Assembly: GCF_018215265.2 (NCBI RefSeq)
Contig: NZ_CP136562.1
Coordinates: 3,038,001 to 3,102,000 of the forward strand
Length of the DNA: 64,000 nucleotides
Direction of reading: 5' to 3'
From: Paenarthrobacter sp. GOM3
GTDB taxonomy: Bacteria > Actinomycetota > Actinomycetes > Actinomycetales > Micrococcaceae
The number at the start of each line of letters is the position of its first letter. Within the stretch, counting starts at the first letter, position 1. A program made the translations under genes and the position numbers. Below the pieces are notes generated by a model. That model was given only the letters and a program-made list of their open reading frames with translations. It was not told the DNA's origin and made no database searches. Shown piece after piece: positions 50,719 through 61,193 of this stretch.

Positions 50719-52308
50719 CTATTCCCACTCGATGGTTCCCGGTGGCTTGCTGGTGACGTCCAGCACCACGCGGTTCACCCCTTCCACCTCATTGGTGATG
50801 CGGTTGGAGATCCGGGCCAGGAGGTCATACGGCAACCGGGACCAGTCAGCCGTCATGGCGTCCTCGGAGGACACCGGGCGGAGCACGATCGGGTGTCCGT
50901 AGGTGCGGCCGTCGCCCTGAACACCAACGCTGCGTACGTCAGCGAGCAAGACAACGGGCATCTGCCAGACATCGTTGTCCAAACCTGCAGCCGTCAGCTC
51001 TGCACGGGCAATGGCGTCAGCCTTGCGAAGCAGGTCCAGACGCTCTTTGTTCACTTCACCAACGATGCGGATACCCAGGCCGGGGCCGGGGAACGGCTGG
51101 CGGCCAACGATTTCCTGCGGCAGGCCAAGCTGGGCGCCTACGGCACGGACTTCGTCCTTGAACAGGGCGCGCAGAGGCTCGACAAGCTCAAACTGCAGGT
51201 CCTCGGGAAGCCCACCCACATTGTGGTGGCTCTTGATGTTTGCAGCGCCTTCTCCACCGCCGGACTCGACGACGTCGGGGTACAAGGTGCCTTGGACCAG
51301 GAACTTGATCTTCTCGCCGTCGGCCGCGGCCTGGGCGATGATGGCCCGTTCCGCTTCCTCGAAGGCGCGAATGAACTCACGGCCGATGATCTTGCGCTTG
51401 GTTTCGGGATCGCTGACGCCTGCAAGCGCCGACAGGAAGCGTTCCTGCTCGTTCGCAACATACAGCTTGACACCCGTAGCGGCCACGAAGTCCCGTTCAA
51501 CCTGCTCGGCTTCGCCTTCGCGCAGGAGACCGTGGTCCACGAAAACACAGGTCAGCTGATCGCCGACCGCGCGCTGGACAAGGGCGGCGGCAACGGCGGA
51601 GTCAACGCCACCCGAGAGACCGCAAATGACCTTGGAATCGCCGATCTGCTCGCGGATACGATTCACTTGCTCTTCGAGGATGTTGCCTGTTGTCCAGTTG
51701 GGGCTCAGGCCCGCTCCCTTGAACAGGAAGTTTTCCAGGACATGCTGGCCAAGGACCGAGTGCTTCACTTCGGGGTGCCACTGCACACCGTAAAGGCGCT
51801 TCTCGTCGTTGGCGAAGGCCGCTACCGGGGCTCCGGCCGTAGTAGCCAGCACTTCGAAGCCCTCGGGCGCTTCGTGAACGGAGTCGCCGTGGCTCATCCA
51901 GGTGTTCTGGGACGCCGGTACGCCATCGAGGATGGATCGTGCGTCACCCACAAGGAGCGCTTCGGTTGCGCCGTATTCCCGCAAACCGGTCTGGGCCACT
52001 TTGCCACCCAAGGCATTTGCCATGGCCTGGAATCCGTAGCAGATGCCGAAAACGGGAACGCCGGCCTCAAAGAGGTCCGGGCCCACGAACGGCGCGCCCT
52101 CGGCGTAGACGCTGGAGGGTCCGCCGGAAAGAATGATGGCTGCCGGGTTCTTGGCCAGAAGCTGCTCGGTGGTGAAGGTATGCGGAACGATTTCCGAATA
52201 CACATTCGCTTCCCGGACGCGGCGGGCAATCAGCTGCGCGTACTGGGCACCGTAGTCAACAACCAGCACCGGCTTCTGGGAAGTCTGGGGTGCGGTGGGA
52301 GTAGTCAC
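50719..52308 (-). CDS. guaA: GMP synthase (glutamine-hydrolysing)
   Basis: GuaA makes GMP from XMP, ATP and glutamine. The glutaminase triad is C90 in GICYGFQ, H178 and E180 in GVQWHPEV. The ATP pyrophosphatase P-loop is [11 protein letters not shown] (about 230-240), and the dimerisation domain ends in GTIEWE. The 529-aa length is typical. GTG 52308 is the start. It is co-directional with SURF1 and DUF3817, an arrangement common in actinobacteria, and its partner guaB lies 8 kb upstream in the same direction. Confidence 0.97.
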   Translation of the reverse strand: MTTPTAPQTSQKPVLVVDYGAQYAQLIARRVREANVYSEIVPHTFTTEQLLAKNPAAIILSGGPSSVYAEGAPFVGPDLFEAGVPVFGICYGFQAMANALGGKVAQTGLREYGATEALLVGDARSILDGVPASQNTWMSHGDSVHEAPEGFEVLATTAGAPVAAFANDEKRLYGVQWHPEVKHSVLGQHVLENFLFKGAGLSPNWTTGNILEEQVNRIREQIGDSKVICGLSGGVDSAVAAALVQRAVGDQLTCVFVDHGLLREGEAEQVERDFVAATGVKLYVANEQERFLSALAGVSDPETKRKIIGREFIRAFEEAERAIIAQAAADGEKIKFLVQGTLYPDVVESGGGEGAANIKSHHNVGGLPEDLQFELVEPLRALFKDEVRAVGAQLGLPQEIVGRQPFPGPGLGIRIVGEVNKERLDLLRKADAIARAELTAAGLDNDVWQMPVVLLADVRSVGVQGDGRTYGHPIVLRPVSSEDAMTADWSRLPYDLLARISNRITNEVEGVNRVVLDVTSKPPGTIEWE

Positions 52309-52417
52309 CCACCAAGACTACTTTGCCGGACCACCCCGGTGCACGTTGGCAGCGGCGCAGGACGGCCAAATCCGGGCCGGTCGTTAGGCATCTCACACCA
52401 GCGATGCCCAGCGGAGC

Positions 52418-52918
52418 CTAGTAACGCTTGGAGGCCTGCGGGTTGGCGGCCAGCTCGGCCTCCACCTCTGCGTGGAATTTCTTCTCGACGAAGAACGACA
52501 GCAACGGGATGACGCCGCCCAGGGCCAACAGGATCATCTTGGAGAACGGCCACCGCATGAGGGACCACAGCCGGAAGTTGGAGACCAGGTAGACCACGTA
52601 CATCCAGCCATGGACAATCAGCACCGACGTGGAGATGTTGAACCCACCGATGACGCCCTTTGGCTCGGACTCGGCAAAGCCGAAACCGAACGGCTGCCCG
52701 GTGACCGCATCAGTACCGCCTGCGAAGAGCGAGACACCGAAGGCGTAGCGGGCAATCAGCTCCGCGCACAGCAACAGAAGCATCGCACCCGTGAGGTAGG
52801 CCATCACCTTGTAGAACTTCAGCGCAGAACGGATCTGGGCTTCCGTTCCGCCGAACCGCCGTTTCTTGGGCTTGTTTCCGGATTGCTCGGGCTGGATGGC
52901 CGGTTTGGGCTCAATCAT
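52418..52918 (-). CDS. DUF3817 integral membrane protein
   Basis: The 166-aa protein has three to four hydrophobic helices (about 37-60, 93-115, 120-145) preceded by a basic cytoplasmic segment (KPKKRRFGG). The HGWMYVVYLVSNFRLWSLMRWPFSKM region matches DUF3817. Its start overlaps the SURF1 stop by 4 bases (ATGA). Its function is unknown, but the actinobacterial linkage with SURF1 suggests a membrane role near respiration. Confidence 0.88.
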   Translation of the reverse strand: MIEPKPAIQPEQSGNKPKKRRFGGTEAQIRSALKFYKVMAYLTGAMLLLLCAELIARYAFGVSLFAGGTDAVTGQPFGFGFAESEPKGVIGGFNISTSVLIVHGWMYVVYLVSNFRLWSLMRWPFSKMILLALGGVIPLLSFFVEKKFHAEVEAELAANPQASKRY

Positions 52919-53772
52919 TGCTGCACCTTTTGTTCTTGCTCTGGGCTTGTAGGTTCTGTGCTGGCTGTCGTAACTGTGCCGTTTTCGGCGTCGAACTCAT
53001 CGTCCTCGTCCTCTTCCAGGTCCCGGCGGTAGTCGTCCTTGACCAGCCGCCACCAGATGAAGATCGAGAAGCCCGCGAAGACCACCCATTCCACTGCGTA
53101 GAAGAGGTTCAGCCAGTTGACCTGCTCAGCGGGCGGCTGCGCGGGGATATTGAGGGCCTTCATCGTGTCGGAGACCGGCACTGCTACCCCATCGGCCATC
53201 TCTGACGTCGCGGCGATGAAGCCAGGATAGCTGGACACTTCCCAGTCGTTGATGAGTTCCGCGGTGGACACCGCAGACGCGCGTCCTGGACCGGCGTCGA
53301 CGTTTGGTACTGGGGCTTCAGACGGGATGAGGCGACCGGTAAGCGTGATAGTGCCCGACGGCGGCGGCCCGGCTTGGGAGGTGTCGGCCACCCAGCCACG
53401 GGCTACCGGGATCCAGGTCTGGGGCGAAGCGGCCACGCCGCTGAGCTTTGGGGCGTCGTTGACCGCGAAGGCCGAGACGATCCAGTAGCCCTTTTGGTTG
53501 TTGTACAGGCGGCCCTCTACAAGGACCTGCTTGTCGGGGTCATAGCTTCCGGTCGCGCTGACCATTTGGTCGGATACGGATCCGTGGAAGAACTCGCCCG
53601 GCTTAAGGACGTCCACCAGGGGTTTTACTTCCTCGATGCTGGACGGCGCAGGCGGTTCGTGCTGGGTGGACCGGCTGAGCTGCCACTGACTGAGCAGCAC
53701 AAACACCCCGGACAGCACAAGCGCAAAGACCAGTCCTGCGATCCAGCGGGGTTTCAACGCGGTTTTCAACAC
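52915..53772 (-). CDS. SURF1-family cytochrome oxidase biogenesis protein
   Basis: SURF1 proteins help insert haem in cytochrome c oxidase. The 285-aa protein has a membrane helix at each end (about 11-29 and 226-245), an outer domain between them with the family features PVARGWVADTSQAG, LTGRLIPSEAPVP and WEVSSYPGF, and a C-terminal acidic cytoplasmic tail (LEEDEDDEFDAENG). ATG 53772 starts it. It overlaps DUF3817 by 4 bases. Confidence 0.9.
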   Translation of the reverse strand: MLKTALKPRWIAGLVFALVLSGVFVLLSQWQLSRSTQHEPPAPSSIEEVKPLVDVLKPGEFFHGSVSDQMVSATGSYDPDKQVLVEGRLYNNQKGYWIVSAFAVNDAPKLSGVAASPQTWIPVARGWVADTSQAGPPPSGTITLTGRLIPSEAPVPNVDAGPGRASAVSTAELINDWEVSSYPGFIAATSEMADGVAVPVSDTMKALNIPAQPPAEQVNWLNLFYAVEWVVFAGFSIFIWWRLVKDDYRRDLEEDEDDEFDAENGTVTTASTEPTSPEQEQKVQQ

Positions 53773-53881
53773 CCCTTAACCGTACTTCGTCCGGCTGTAG
53801 AACAACGAAACGGGCCCTGGAGTAGGGCATCAGGGTCCCTGCGCGGCGACGGAGTCGACACGAAAGGGCCTGCCCCAATCT

Positions 53882-54370
53882 TTAGTGGTCGAAGAACACC
53901 AGGCTGGAGTTGATGAGTTCGGAGATGACTTCGGGATCGTGCGCCCGGCGCAGGGATTCCCTGAAGGATTCCTTCGATAGGGACCGGGCGAGGGTGGCCA
54001 GGACCTCAAGGTGGTCCGAGAAGGAGCTCGCCGGGGTTGCGATGAGGAGGATCAGTGTTGCGGGACCGTCGGTTGCGCCGAAATCCAGGGCGTGGCCAAA
54101 TTTGGTCACGCCCACTGCGATGGAGATCCTGTCCACGTACTCGCTGCGGGCGTGCGGCAGCCCGATTCCCCCGGGAAGTCCCGTAGCCAGCTGGTGCTCA
54201 CGGGAATGTACCTGCTCCAGGAAGCCCTCGAGGTTGGTGATCCGGCCAGCAGCGTGGAGCTTCGTGGCCAGTTGGGCCGCGGCATCGATCTTGTCCTGGG
54301 CAACAAGTTCGAGGATGACAGTATCCGGGGTTGTCAGTTCCGCGTCATACCGGTCAAGTGGTTCAGCCAA
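53882..54370 (-). CDS. PTS system IIA component (fructose/mannitol type, PtsN-like)
   Basis: The 162-aa protein has the EIIA fructose-type phosphorylation motif GIGLPHARSEY with active His at residue 73, then TKFGHALDFGATDGPATLILLIATP and the C-terminal SLVFFDH. It accepts phosphate from HPr. No EIIB or EIIC gene is adjacent, so it may be regulatory rather than a transporter part. It lies downstream of glpD by 48 bases, in the same direction, possibly co-expressed. Confidence 0.9.
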   Translation of the reverse strand: MAEPLDRYDAELTTPDTVILELVAQDKIDAAAQLATKLHAAGRITNLEGFLEQVHSREHQLATGLPGGIGLPHARSEYVDRISIAVGVTKFGHALDFGATDGPATLILLIATPASSFSDHLEVLATLARSLSKESFRESLRRAHDPEVISELINSSLVFFDH

Positions 54371-54418
54371 GTCGTGTTCCCTCCAGTGTGGCCTTCAGGC
54401 CGCATTTTCCTGAACTGG

Positions 54419-56173
54419 TCAGCGAAGGGGAACGATGTCATCCACTCCCATGCGTGCGGCATCGGCCGATTCGTCATCGGGTTGCTGTTGACTGAGTCGT
54501 TCAGCTTCCACCCGCGCCAGGTAGTGCTTGATTTCGCTTTCGCGCTGAGTCTCGCTCCAGCCAAGGATTTCTCCCATCAGCTTAGCTACTACGGGCGCGG
54601 CAGACACACCCCGGTCCCAGGCTTCGATGGAAATACGGGTGCGACGGGTCAAAACGTCGTCAACGTGACGGGCGCCTTCGTGGGTTGTTGCGTAAACAAC
54701 CTCTGCGGCCAGGTAGTCGTCGGCACCGGGAAGTGGCTCTGCCAGCTCCGGTCGGTTGGAAATGATGTCGAGGACTTCCGGGGTCATGGAGCCGAAACGG
54801 TTGAGCAGGTGCTCAACACGGGCAACGTGGACGCCCGCCTGCTCAGCGGACCTGCCCCGGCGGTTCCATGCGGCTTTGAATCCTTCGGCGCCGAGCAGCG
54901 GAATGGTGTCCGTGCAACTGGATGGAACGCGTTCGTCCATGGCCCTGGTTGCCTCGTCCACTGCATCCTTGGCCATGATCCGGTAGGTGGTGTACTTTCC
55001 GCCGGCCACAACCACCAGACCCGGCACAGGATGCGCCACAACGTGTTCGCGGGACAGCTTGGCCGTGGAATCGTTGTCGCCGGCCAAGAGCGGCCGGAGC
55101 CCTGCGTAGACGCCCTCCACGTCTTCCCGGGTCAATGGACGCTTCAAGACCTTGTTCACATGGTCCAGCACGTAGTCGATGTCCTTGCTGGAGGCAGCCG
55201 GGTGCGCCTTATCGAGCTTCCAGTCGGTGTCGGTTGTTCCGATGATCCAGTGCCGCCCCCAGGGAATGACAAAGAGCACTGACTTTTCCGTGCGCAGGAT
55301 CAACCCCACAGTGGACTGGAAACGGTCGCGGGGCACAACGAGGTGAATGCCCTTGGAGGCCCTGACCTTGAGTTGCCCCCGGTCCGTGACCATCGCTTGG
55401 GTTTCATCCGTCCACACGCCGGTGGCGTTGACTACCTGCTTGGCCCTGACTTCGAAGACACTGCCGTCCTCCTGGTTTTCCACTTTGGCGCCCACGACGC
55501 GTTCGCCTTCCCGCAGGAAGTCGACCACCCGTACCCGGTTGGCTGCATACGCACCGTAATGGGCAGCAGTCCTGACCAGGTTGACCACCAGCCGGGCGTC
55601 ATCGACTTGGGCGTCGTAATAGCGGATGGAGCCAACGAAGGCGTCGTCCTTCAGGCTGGGAGCAGCGCGCAGGGTGCCGCGCCGGAAGAGGTGCTTATGC
55701 ATGGGCACGCCGCGGCTGTGCCCGGATGTCAGGCCCAAGGTGTCGTAAAGCAGGATGCCTGCGCCGACGTAGGGGCGCTCCCAGAAGCGGCGGGTCAGCG
55801 GATACAGGAAGGGCACAGGGCGGACCAGGTGGGGTGCGATCTGCTGGATCAGGAGCCCGCGTTCCTGGAGTGCCTCCTGAACCAGTCCGAAATCGAGCAT
55901 CTCCAAATACCGAAGGCCGCCGTGAATCAGCTTGGACGAGCGGGACGAGGTTCCTGAGGCCCAGTCCCTGGCTTCGACGATGCCGACTGTCAGCCCACGG
56001 GTCACGGCATCCAGCGCGGCGCCGGCTCCAACCACACCGCCGCCCACAATCAGGATGTCGAGCTCCTTGCCGGCTTCCGCGGTGGCTTTCAGGACTTCGA
56101 TCGACGCGGCGCGGGATTCCGGGCTTAATGCTCCCTGGGAATTGCCCTGCGGACCGCCTGCGATATTGCTCAT
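54419..56173 (-). CDS. glpD: Glycerol-3-phosphate dehydrogenase (aerobic, FAD)
   Basis: GlpD oxidises glycerol-3-phosphate to dihydroxyacetone phosphate and passes electrons to the quinone pool. The FAD-binding site DILIVGGGVVGAGAALDA is at about 39-56, then SSRSSKLIHGGLRYLEM, WIIGTTDTDW and the C-terminal DAO domain ending in EAWDRGVSAAPVVAKLMGE. I chose ATG 56173 because GAGGAGGGG stands just before it. The 584-aa length is typical. It is peripheral on the inner face of the membrane. The IIA gene follows. Confidence 0.94.
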   Translation of the reverse strand: MSNIAGGPQGNSQGALSPESRAASIEVLKATAEAGKELDILIVGGGVVGAGAALDAVTRGLTVGIVEARDWASGTSSRSSKLIHGGLRYLEMLDFGLVQEALQERGLLIQQIAPHLVRPVPFLYPLTRRFWERPYVGAGILLYDTLGLTSGHSRGVPMHKHLFRRGTLRAAPSLKDDAFVGSIRYYDAQVDDARLVVNLVRTAAHYGAYAANRVRVVDFLREGERVVGAKVENQEDGSVFEVRAKQVVNATGVWTDETQAMVTDRGQLKVRASKGIHLVVPRDRFQSTVGLILRTEKSVLFVIPWGRHWIIGTTDTDWKLDKAHPAASSKDIDYVLDHVNKVLKRPLTREDVEGVYAGLRPLLAGDNDSTAKLSREHVVAHPVPGLVVVAGGKYTTYRIMAKDAVDEATRAMDERVPSSCTDTIPLLGAEGFKAAWNRRGRSAEQAGVHVARVEHLLNRFGSMTPEVLDIISNRPELAEPLPGADDYLAAEVVYATTHEGARHVDDVLTRRTRISIEAWDRGVSAAPVVAKLMGEILGWSETQRESEIKHYLARVEAERLSQQQPDDESADAARMGVDDIVPLR

Positions 56174-56263
56174 CGGACCCCTCCTCAAACGCAACAGCTG
56201 GTAGTTCCCTACCCTACTTGTTGCTCGCCGCCTTGGGCAGGGCCGCGATCGGGGCGGGCCGGA

Positions 56264-57400
56264 TCAGTTGCCCGAGTACGGTGACACGACGACGTCAACG
56301 CGCTGGAACTCCTTGAGGTCCGAGTATCCAGTGGTGGCCATGGAGCGCCGGAGCGCACCAATGAGGTTTGATGTGCCATCCGTGTGGTGACCCGGTCCGA
56401 AAAGAACCTCTTCCAACGGACCGACCGTACCGACATTGACGCGGTCACCACGGGGCGTTTCGAGGTGGTGCGCCTCCGGGCCCCAGTGCCAGCCACGGCC
56501 GGGGGCTTCCTCGGCACGTGCCAAAGCGCTCCCGAGCATGACAGCGTCGGCGCCCATGGCGATGGCCTTGACGATATCGCCCGAGCTGCCCATGCCGCCG
56601 TCGGCAATGACGTGAACGTAACGGCCACCGGACTCGTCCATGTAATCGCGGCGCGCAGCAGCGACGTCGGAGATGGCAGAAGCCATGGGCGAGTGAATGC
56701 CAAGCGCGCGGCGGGTAGTGGTGGTTGCGCCGCCGCCGAAGCCAACCAGCACACCGGCAGCTCCTGTGCGCATGAGGTGCAGGGCGGGTGTGTAGCCGGC
56801 GGCTCCGCCGACGATCACGGGAACGTCGAGTTCGTAGATAAACTGCTTGAGGTTCAAAGGCTCGTGGTTCTTGGAGACGTGTTCCGCTGAGACGGTGGTC
56901 CCGCGGATGACGAAGATGTCGACGCCGGCCGCCACCACCGTCTTGTAGTGTTCCTGCGTGCGCTGCGGGGTCAGGGAGCCTGCAACAGTGACGCCTGCGG
57001 CGCGGATCTCGGCAAGGCGGGAGCTGATGAGTTCAGGCTGGATGGGTGCCATGTACAGGTCCTGCATGCGCCGGGTGACCGCTGGGCTGCTGGTCTCGTC
57101 CGCCAGTCCTGCGATCTCGTCGAGGACCTTCTGCGGGTCCTCATAGCGCGTCCACAGGCCCTCGAGGTCAAGGACGCCAAGACCGCCCAGGCGGCCAAAT
57201 GCGATGGCCGTATCAGGGGACATCACGGAGTCCATGGGGGCTGCGATGACCGGGGTCTCGAACTTGTAGGCATCGATCTGCCAGGAGACAGAGACGTCTT
57301 TCGGGTCACGTGTCCGGCGGTTCGGAACGATCGCAATGTCATCCAGGGAGTAGGCACGACGCCCACGCTTGCCACGGCCAATCTCAATCTCATAAGTCAC
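56264..57400 (-). CDS. GuaB3 family IMP dehydrogenase-like protein
   Basis: This is a CBS-less IMPDH relative of the GuaB3 type, 378 aa. It has the TIM-barrel IMPDH frame (APMDSVMSPDTAIAFGRLGGLGVLDLEG, VHVIADGGMGSSGDIVKAIAMGADAVMLGSALA). The catalytic loop equivalent of GuaB GSICTTR reads GATTTTR (about 224-230), so the catalytic Cys is replaced by Thr227. It lacks the CBS pair and the active-site flap sequence of true GuaB. GuaB3 proteins accompany GuaB in actinobacteria; their reaction is uncertain. It ends 90 bases upstream of glpD's start and begins 71 before the ABC exporter's stop. Confidence 0.9.
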   Translation of the reverse strand: MTYEIEIGRGKRGRRAYSLDDIAIVPNRRTRDPKDVSVSWQIDAYKFETPVIAAPMDSVMSPDTAIAFGRLGGLGVLDLEGLWTRYEDPQKVLDEIAGLADETSSPAVTRRMQDLYMAPIQPELISSRLAEIRAAGVTVAGSLTPQRTQEHYKTVVAAGVDIFVIRGTTVSAEHVSKNHEPLNLKQFIYELDVPVIVGGAAGYTPALHLMRTGAAGVLVGFGGGATTTTRRALGIHSPMASAISDVAAARRDYMDESGGRYVHVIADGGMGSSGDIVKAIAMGADAVMLGSALARAEEAPGRGWHWGPEAHHLETPRGDRVNVGTVGPLEEVLFGPGHHTDGTSNLIGALRRSMATTGYSDLKEFQRVDVVVSPYSGN

Positions 57401-57471
57401 TGCTCGAGTTTATCCCACCAACTCCACGCCACCGGTCCGGCCCCGCCACGGGGCGCAACGAGACACTGTGA

Positions 57472-59349
57472 CTAAGGAACGTTCCGGCTGGTCTCGTCGA
57501 CGGACAGCTGGGACTCGAACATCCGGAAATACCGGCCCCGCAACGCAACCAGCTCCTTGTGCGTTCCTTGTTCGGCGATCCGTCCGTCCTCGAGCATGTA
57601 CACGATGTCCGCCTTCTCGATGGTGGCCAGGCGGTGGCTGATGGCAATGATGGTGCTGCTGCGGTCCGCGAAGAGGCGGGTGAAGATGCGGTGTTCGGCC
57701 AAGGCATCGATTGCCGACGTGGGCTCGTCCATGACCATGAAAGAGGCATCGCGGTAGAAGTTCCGCGCCATGGCCAGCCGCTGCCATTGGCCGCCGGAGA
57801 GTCCGCTCCCCTTGCGCCCCCGAGGGTCTTCCATCCAGTTGCTGACGTGGTTTTCCAGGCCATTGGGCAGCTTGTTGATGAACTCCATCGCCTCGGCGTC
57901 GGAAGCGGCGCGCCTGACGCGGGCATCATCCCGTGGCGCGTCGACATCGCCCAGGTAGATGTTCTCGGCCGCTGTGGCGAACTCGTATTTGAGGAACTCC
58001 TGGCTCAGGACCGCGAGGTGCCTGTGCCAGCTGGTGACGTCGATTTCTGCGAGGTCCACGCCGTCGAGCAGGACCTGACCCGAATCAGGCCGGTACAGCC
58101 CGGCCAGGATGCGGATCAAGGTGGACTTACCGGCACCGTTTTCACCGACGATGGCAATATGCTGGCCCGCCTTCATGGTCATCGAAATGCCTTTGATGAC
58201 TTCGATGTCACTGCCGGTGTAGCTAAAGCGTATGTCCTTCAACTCCACTGTCGAAGGAGAAACGGCCAGCGGCTTCTCCTTGCCACCCGGAACCGGCAGT
58301 GCCATGAAGAGTTCGTAGTCCTTGAGGTTGGCAAGGTCCTCATCAATGGAACTCAGTGACGACACGAGGTTGTTGGCCGTGGACAGGGCCCGGCTCACGA
58401 TCTGCTGGACGTAGAGGAACTGGCCCACGGGCTGAGCCCTGGCGATAATCTGCCCCACCACCCAGATCAGCGACACCACCTCTGCGCCGTATTGCAGGGA
58501 ATCGGCCACCAGTTGTTTGGGTATGTAGCGCTTTTGGAAGTCCAGGCGCCTCCGCTCGTCCGCGTCCCGCAACCGGGAGCGCAGGTCCATCAGGTACCCC
58601 ACGATTCCGTAGAGCCGCATTTCCGCGATGTGCTGCGGCCGGAGGAGGTTTTGCTCGATCATCCGCCGTTGCCGGCGCGAATCCACCTGGGTGTTCCAGT
58701 GCGCGATCTGCTCACGGGAAAGTTTGAACTGTAAATAGACGCTGGGCACAATCGCCACCAGCACGATCACTGCGATCCACCAACTGACCAGAAGCAGCGC
58801 ACCGATGGCCAGAATCACGGACACAAGCTGCGTGAAAATGGCAGCGATACGGTCCAGTACCCGGGCATACGAATCGGAGAACCGCTTGGCGCGGTCGTAA
58901 AGGTCCACCGTCTCTTTGTCGTCATAGCGCCAGAAGTCCAGCGCCAGGAAGCGTTCATACATCATGTCGCCCACGATCGCGCCAACCCGGAAGCTCATCA
59001 ACTGCTGGATGTAGCGGTCAACACTGCTGAACGCACCCCAAAACAACCCCAGCGCAGCGGTGACGACGACGTAGAGAACAGCCCGCGGACCGGCGTCGGG
59101 ATCCCCCGCATAACCGGCCGCCAGGGCGGTGGTGGTGAGCGCGGCAAAGTAGGTGGTGACCAGCGGCAGGGTGGCCGAGATCAGCGAACCAAGGACCTTC
59201 ATGACCACCGCTGCCGGTGAGGCCTTGAAACTCACTTTAAGGACCTGCCCGACGGCGCGTGCGTACGGACGCAGCGCCAGCTTGCGGGGTGATGCCTTGT
59301 TCAGCCGGACCGACTCCGGGTGCCGCGGTTCCGCGGGCTTTTCAGACAT
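57472..59349 (-). CDS. ABC transporter, fused permease-ATPase (exporter type)
   Basis: The 625-aa half-transporter has an N-terminal membrane domain of about six helices (55-330) and an ATPase domain (about 375-615) with Walker A GENGAGKST, signature LSGGQWQR, Walker B MVMDEPTSAID and the His switch SHRLATIEKAD. The protein should work as a homodimer exporting an unknown molecule. A charged N-terminal extension (about 1-45) is unusual. It has 71 bases to guaB3 downstream and a strong terminator just upstream of its start, so it forms its own unit or leads guaB3. Confidence 0.92.
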   Translation of the reverse strand: MSEKPAEPRHPESVRLNKASPRKLALRPYARAVGQVLKVSFKASPAAVVMKVLGSLISATLPLVTTYFAALTTTALAAGYAGDPDAGPRAVLYVVVTAALGLFWGAFSSVDRYIQQLMSFRVGAIVGDMMYERFLALDFWRYDDKETVDLYDRAKRFSDSYARVLDRIAAIFTQLVSVILAIGALLLVSWWIAVIVLVAIVPSVYLQFKLSREQIAHWNTQVDSRRQRRMIEQNLLRPQHIAEMRLYGIVGYLMDLRSRLRDADERRRLDFQKRYIPKQLVADSLQYGAEVVSLIWVVGQIIARAQPVGQFLYVQQIVSRALSTANNLVSSLSSIDEDLANLKDYELFMALPVPGGKEKPLAVSPSTVELKDIRFSYTGSDIEVIKGISMTMKAGQHIAIVGENGAGKSTLIRILAGLYRPDSGQVLLDGVDLAEIDVTSWHRHLAVLSQEFLKYEFATAAENIYLGDVDAPRDDARVRRAASDAEAMEFINKLPNGLENHVSNWMEDPRGRKGSGLSGGQWQRLAMARNFYRDASFMVMDEPTSAIDALAEHRIFTRLFADRSSTIIAISHRLATIEKADIVYMLEDGRIAEQGTHKELVALRGRYFRMFESQLSVDETSRNVP

Positions 59350-59399
59350 GTGCCCAGCCTATGCTTCCGGGCCGACATTTCAGCCGCCCGGCTTAAACA

Positions 59400-59433
59400 G
59401 CTGGTCCCCATGGATTACTCCATGGGGACCAGC
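59400..59433 (-). terminator. Perfect 14-bp terminator hairpin after guaB
   Basis: GCTGGTCCCCATGG (59400-59413) pairs with CCATGGGGACCAGC (59420-59433), loop attact. It follows the guaB stop on the minus strand and precedes the ABC-exporter start, ended by TGTTTAAG. Confidence 0.85.
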
Positions 59434-59441
59434 GGGTCAGA

Positions 59442-60986
<1,545 letters not shown>

Positions 60987-61013
60987 TTAACTGGTAGGGG
61001 TTGCAACTGATGA

Positions 61014-61036
61014 CCAGCCCGTCATTACGGGACTGG
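61014..61036 (-). other. Hairpin in the 5' region of guaB
   Basis: CCAGCCCGT (61014-61022) pairs with ACGGG and CTGG at 61027-61036 around one bulged base, loop catt. It lies about 60 bases upstream of the guaB ATG. It could be a terminator of the upstream acyltransferase transcript or part of the guaB leader; no U-tract follows. The rest of the 240-base gap (60954-61193) holds no other clear feature. Confidence 0.45.
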
Positions 61037-61193
61037 CCTGTGCATAGGTACTGCATGGCAGAAGGTGCTGCCGGTATTGAATAAATAGTAGAACCTCCGC
61101 GGCGATCGCCATATTCCGCGACGCCTGACTGTGAGCAACGGCACTGGCGGCAGGTCGCCGTCGTACGTTTCCTGGACGCTACAGGACGCGGGA

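Noticed and set aside
50671..52512. 613-codon plus-strand frame opposite guaA
   Set aside because: guaA motifs (Cys90, SGGVDS) are in the minus strand; the opposite frame is a shadow.
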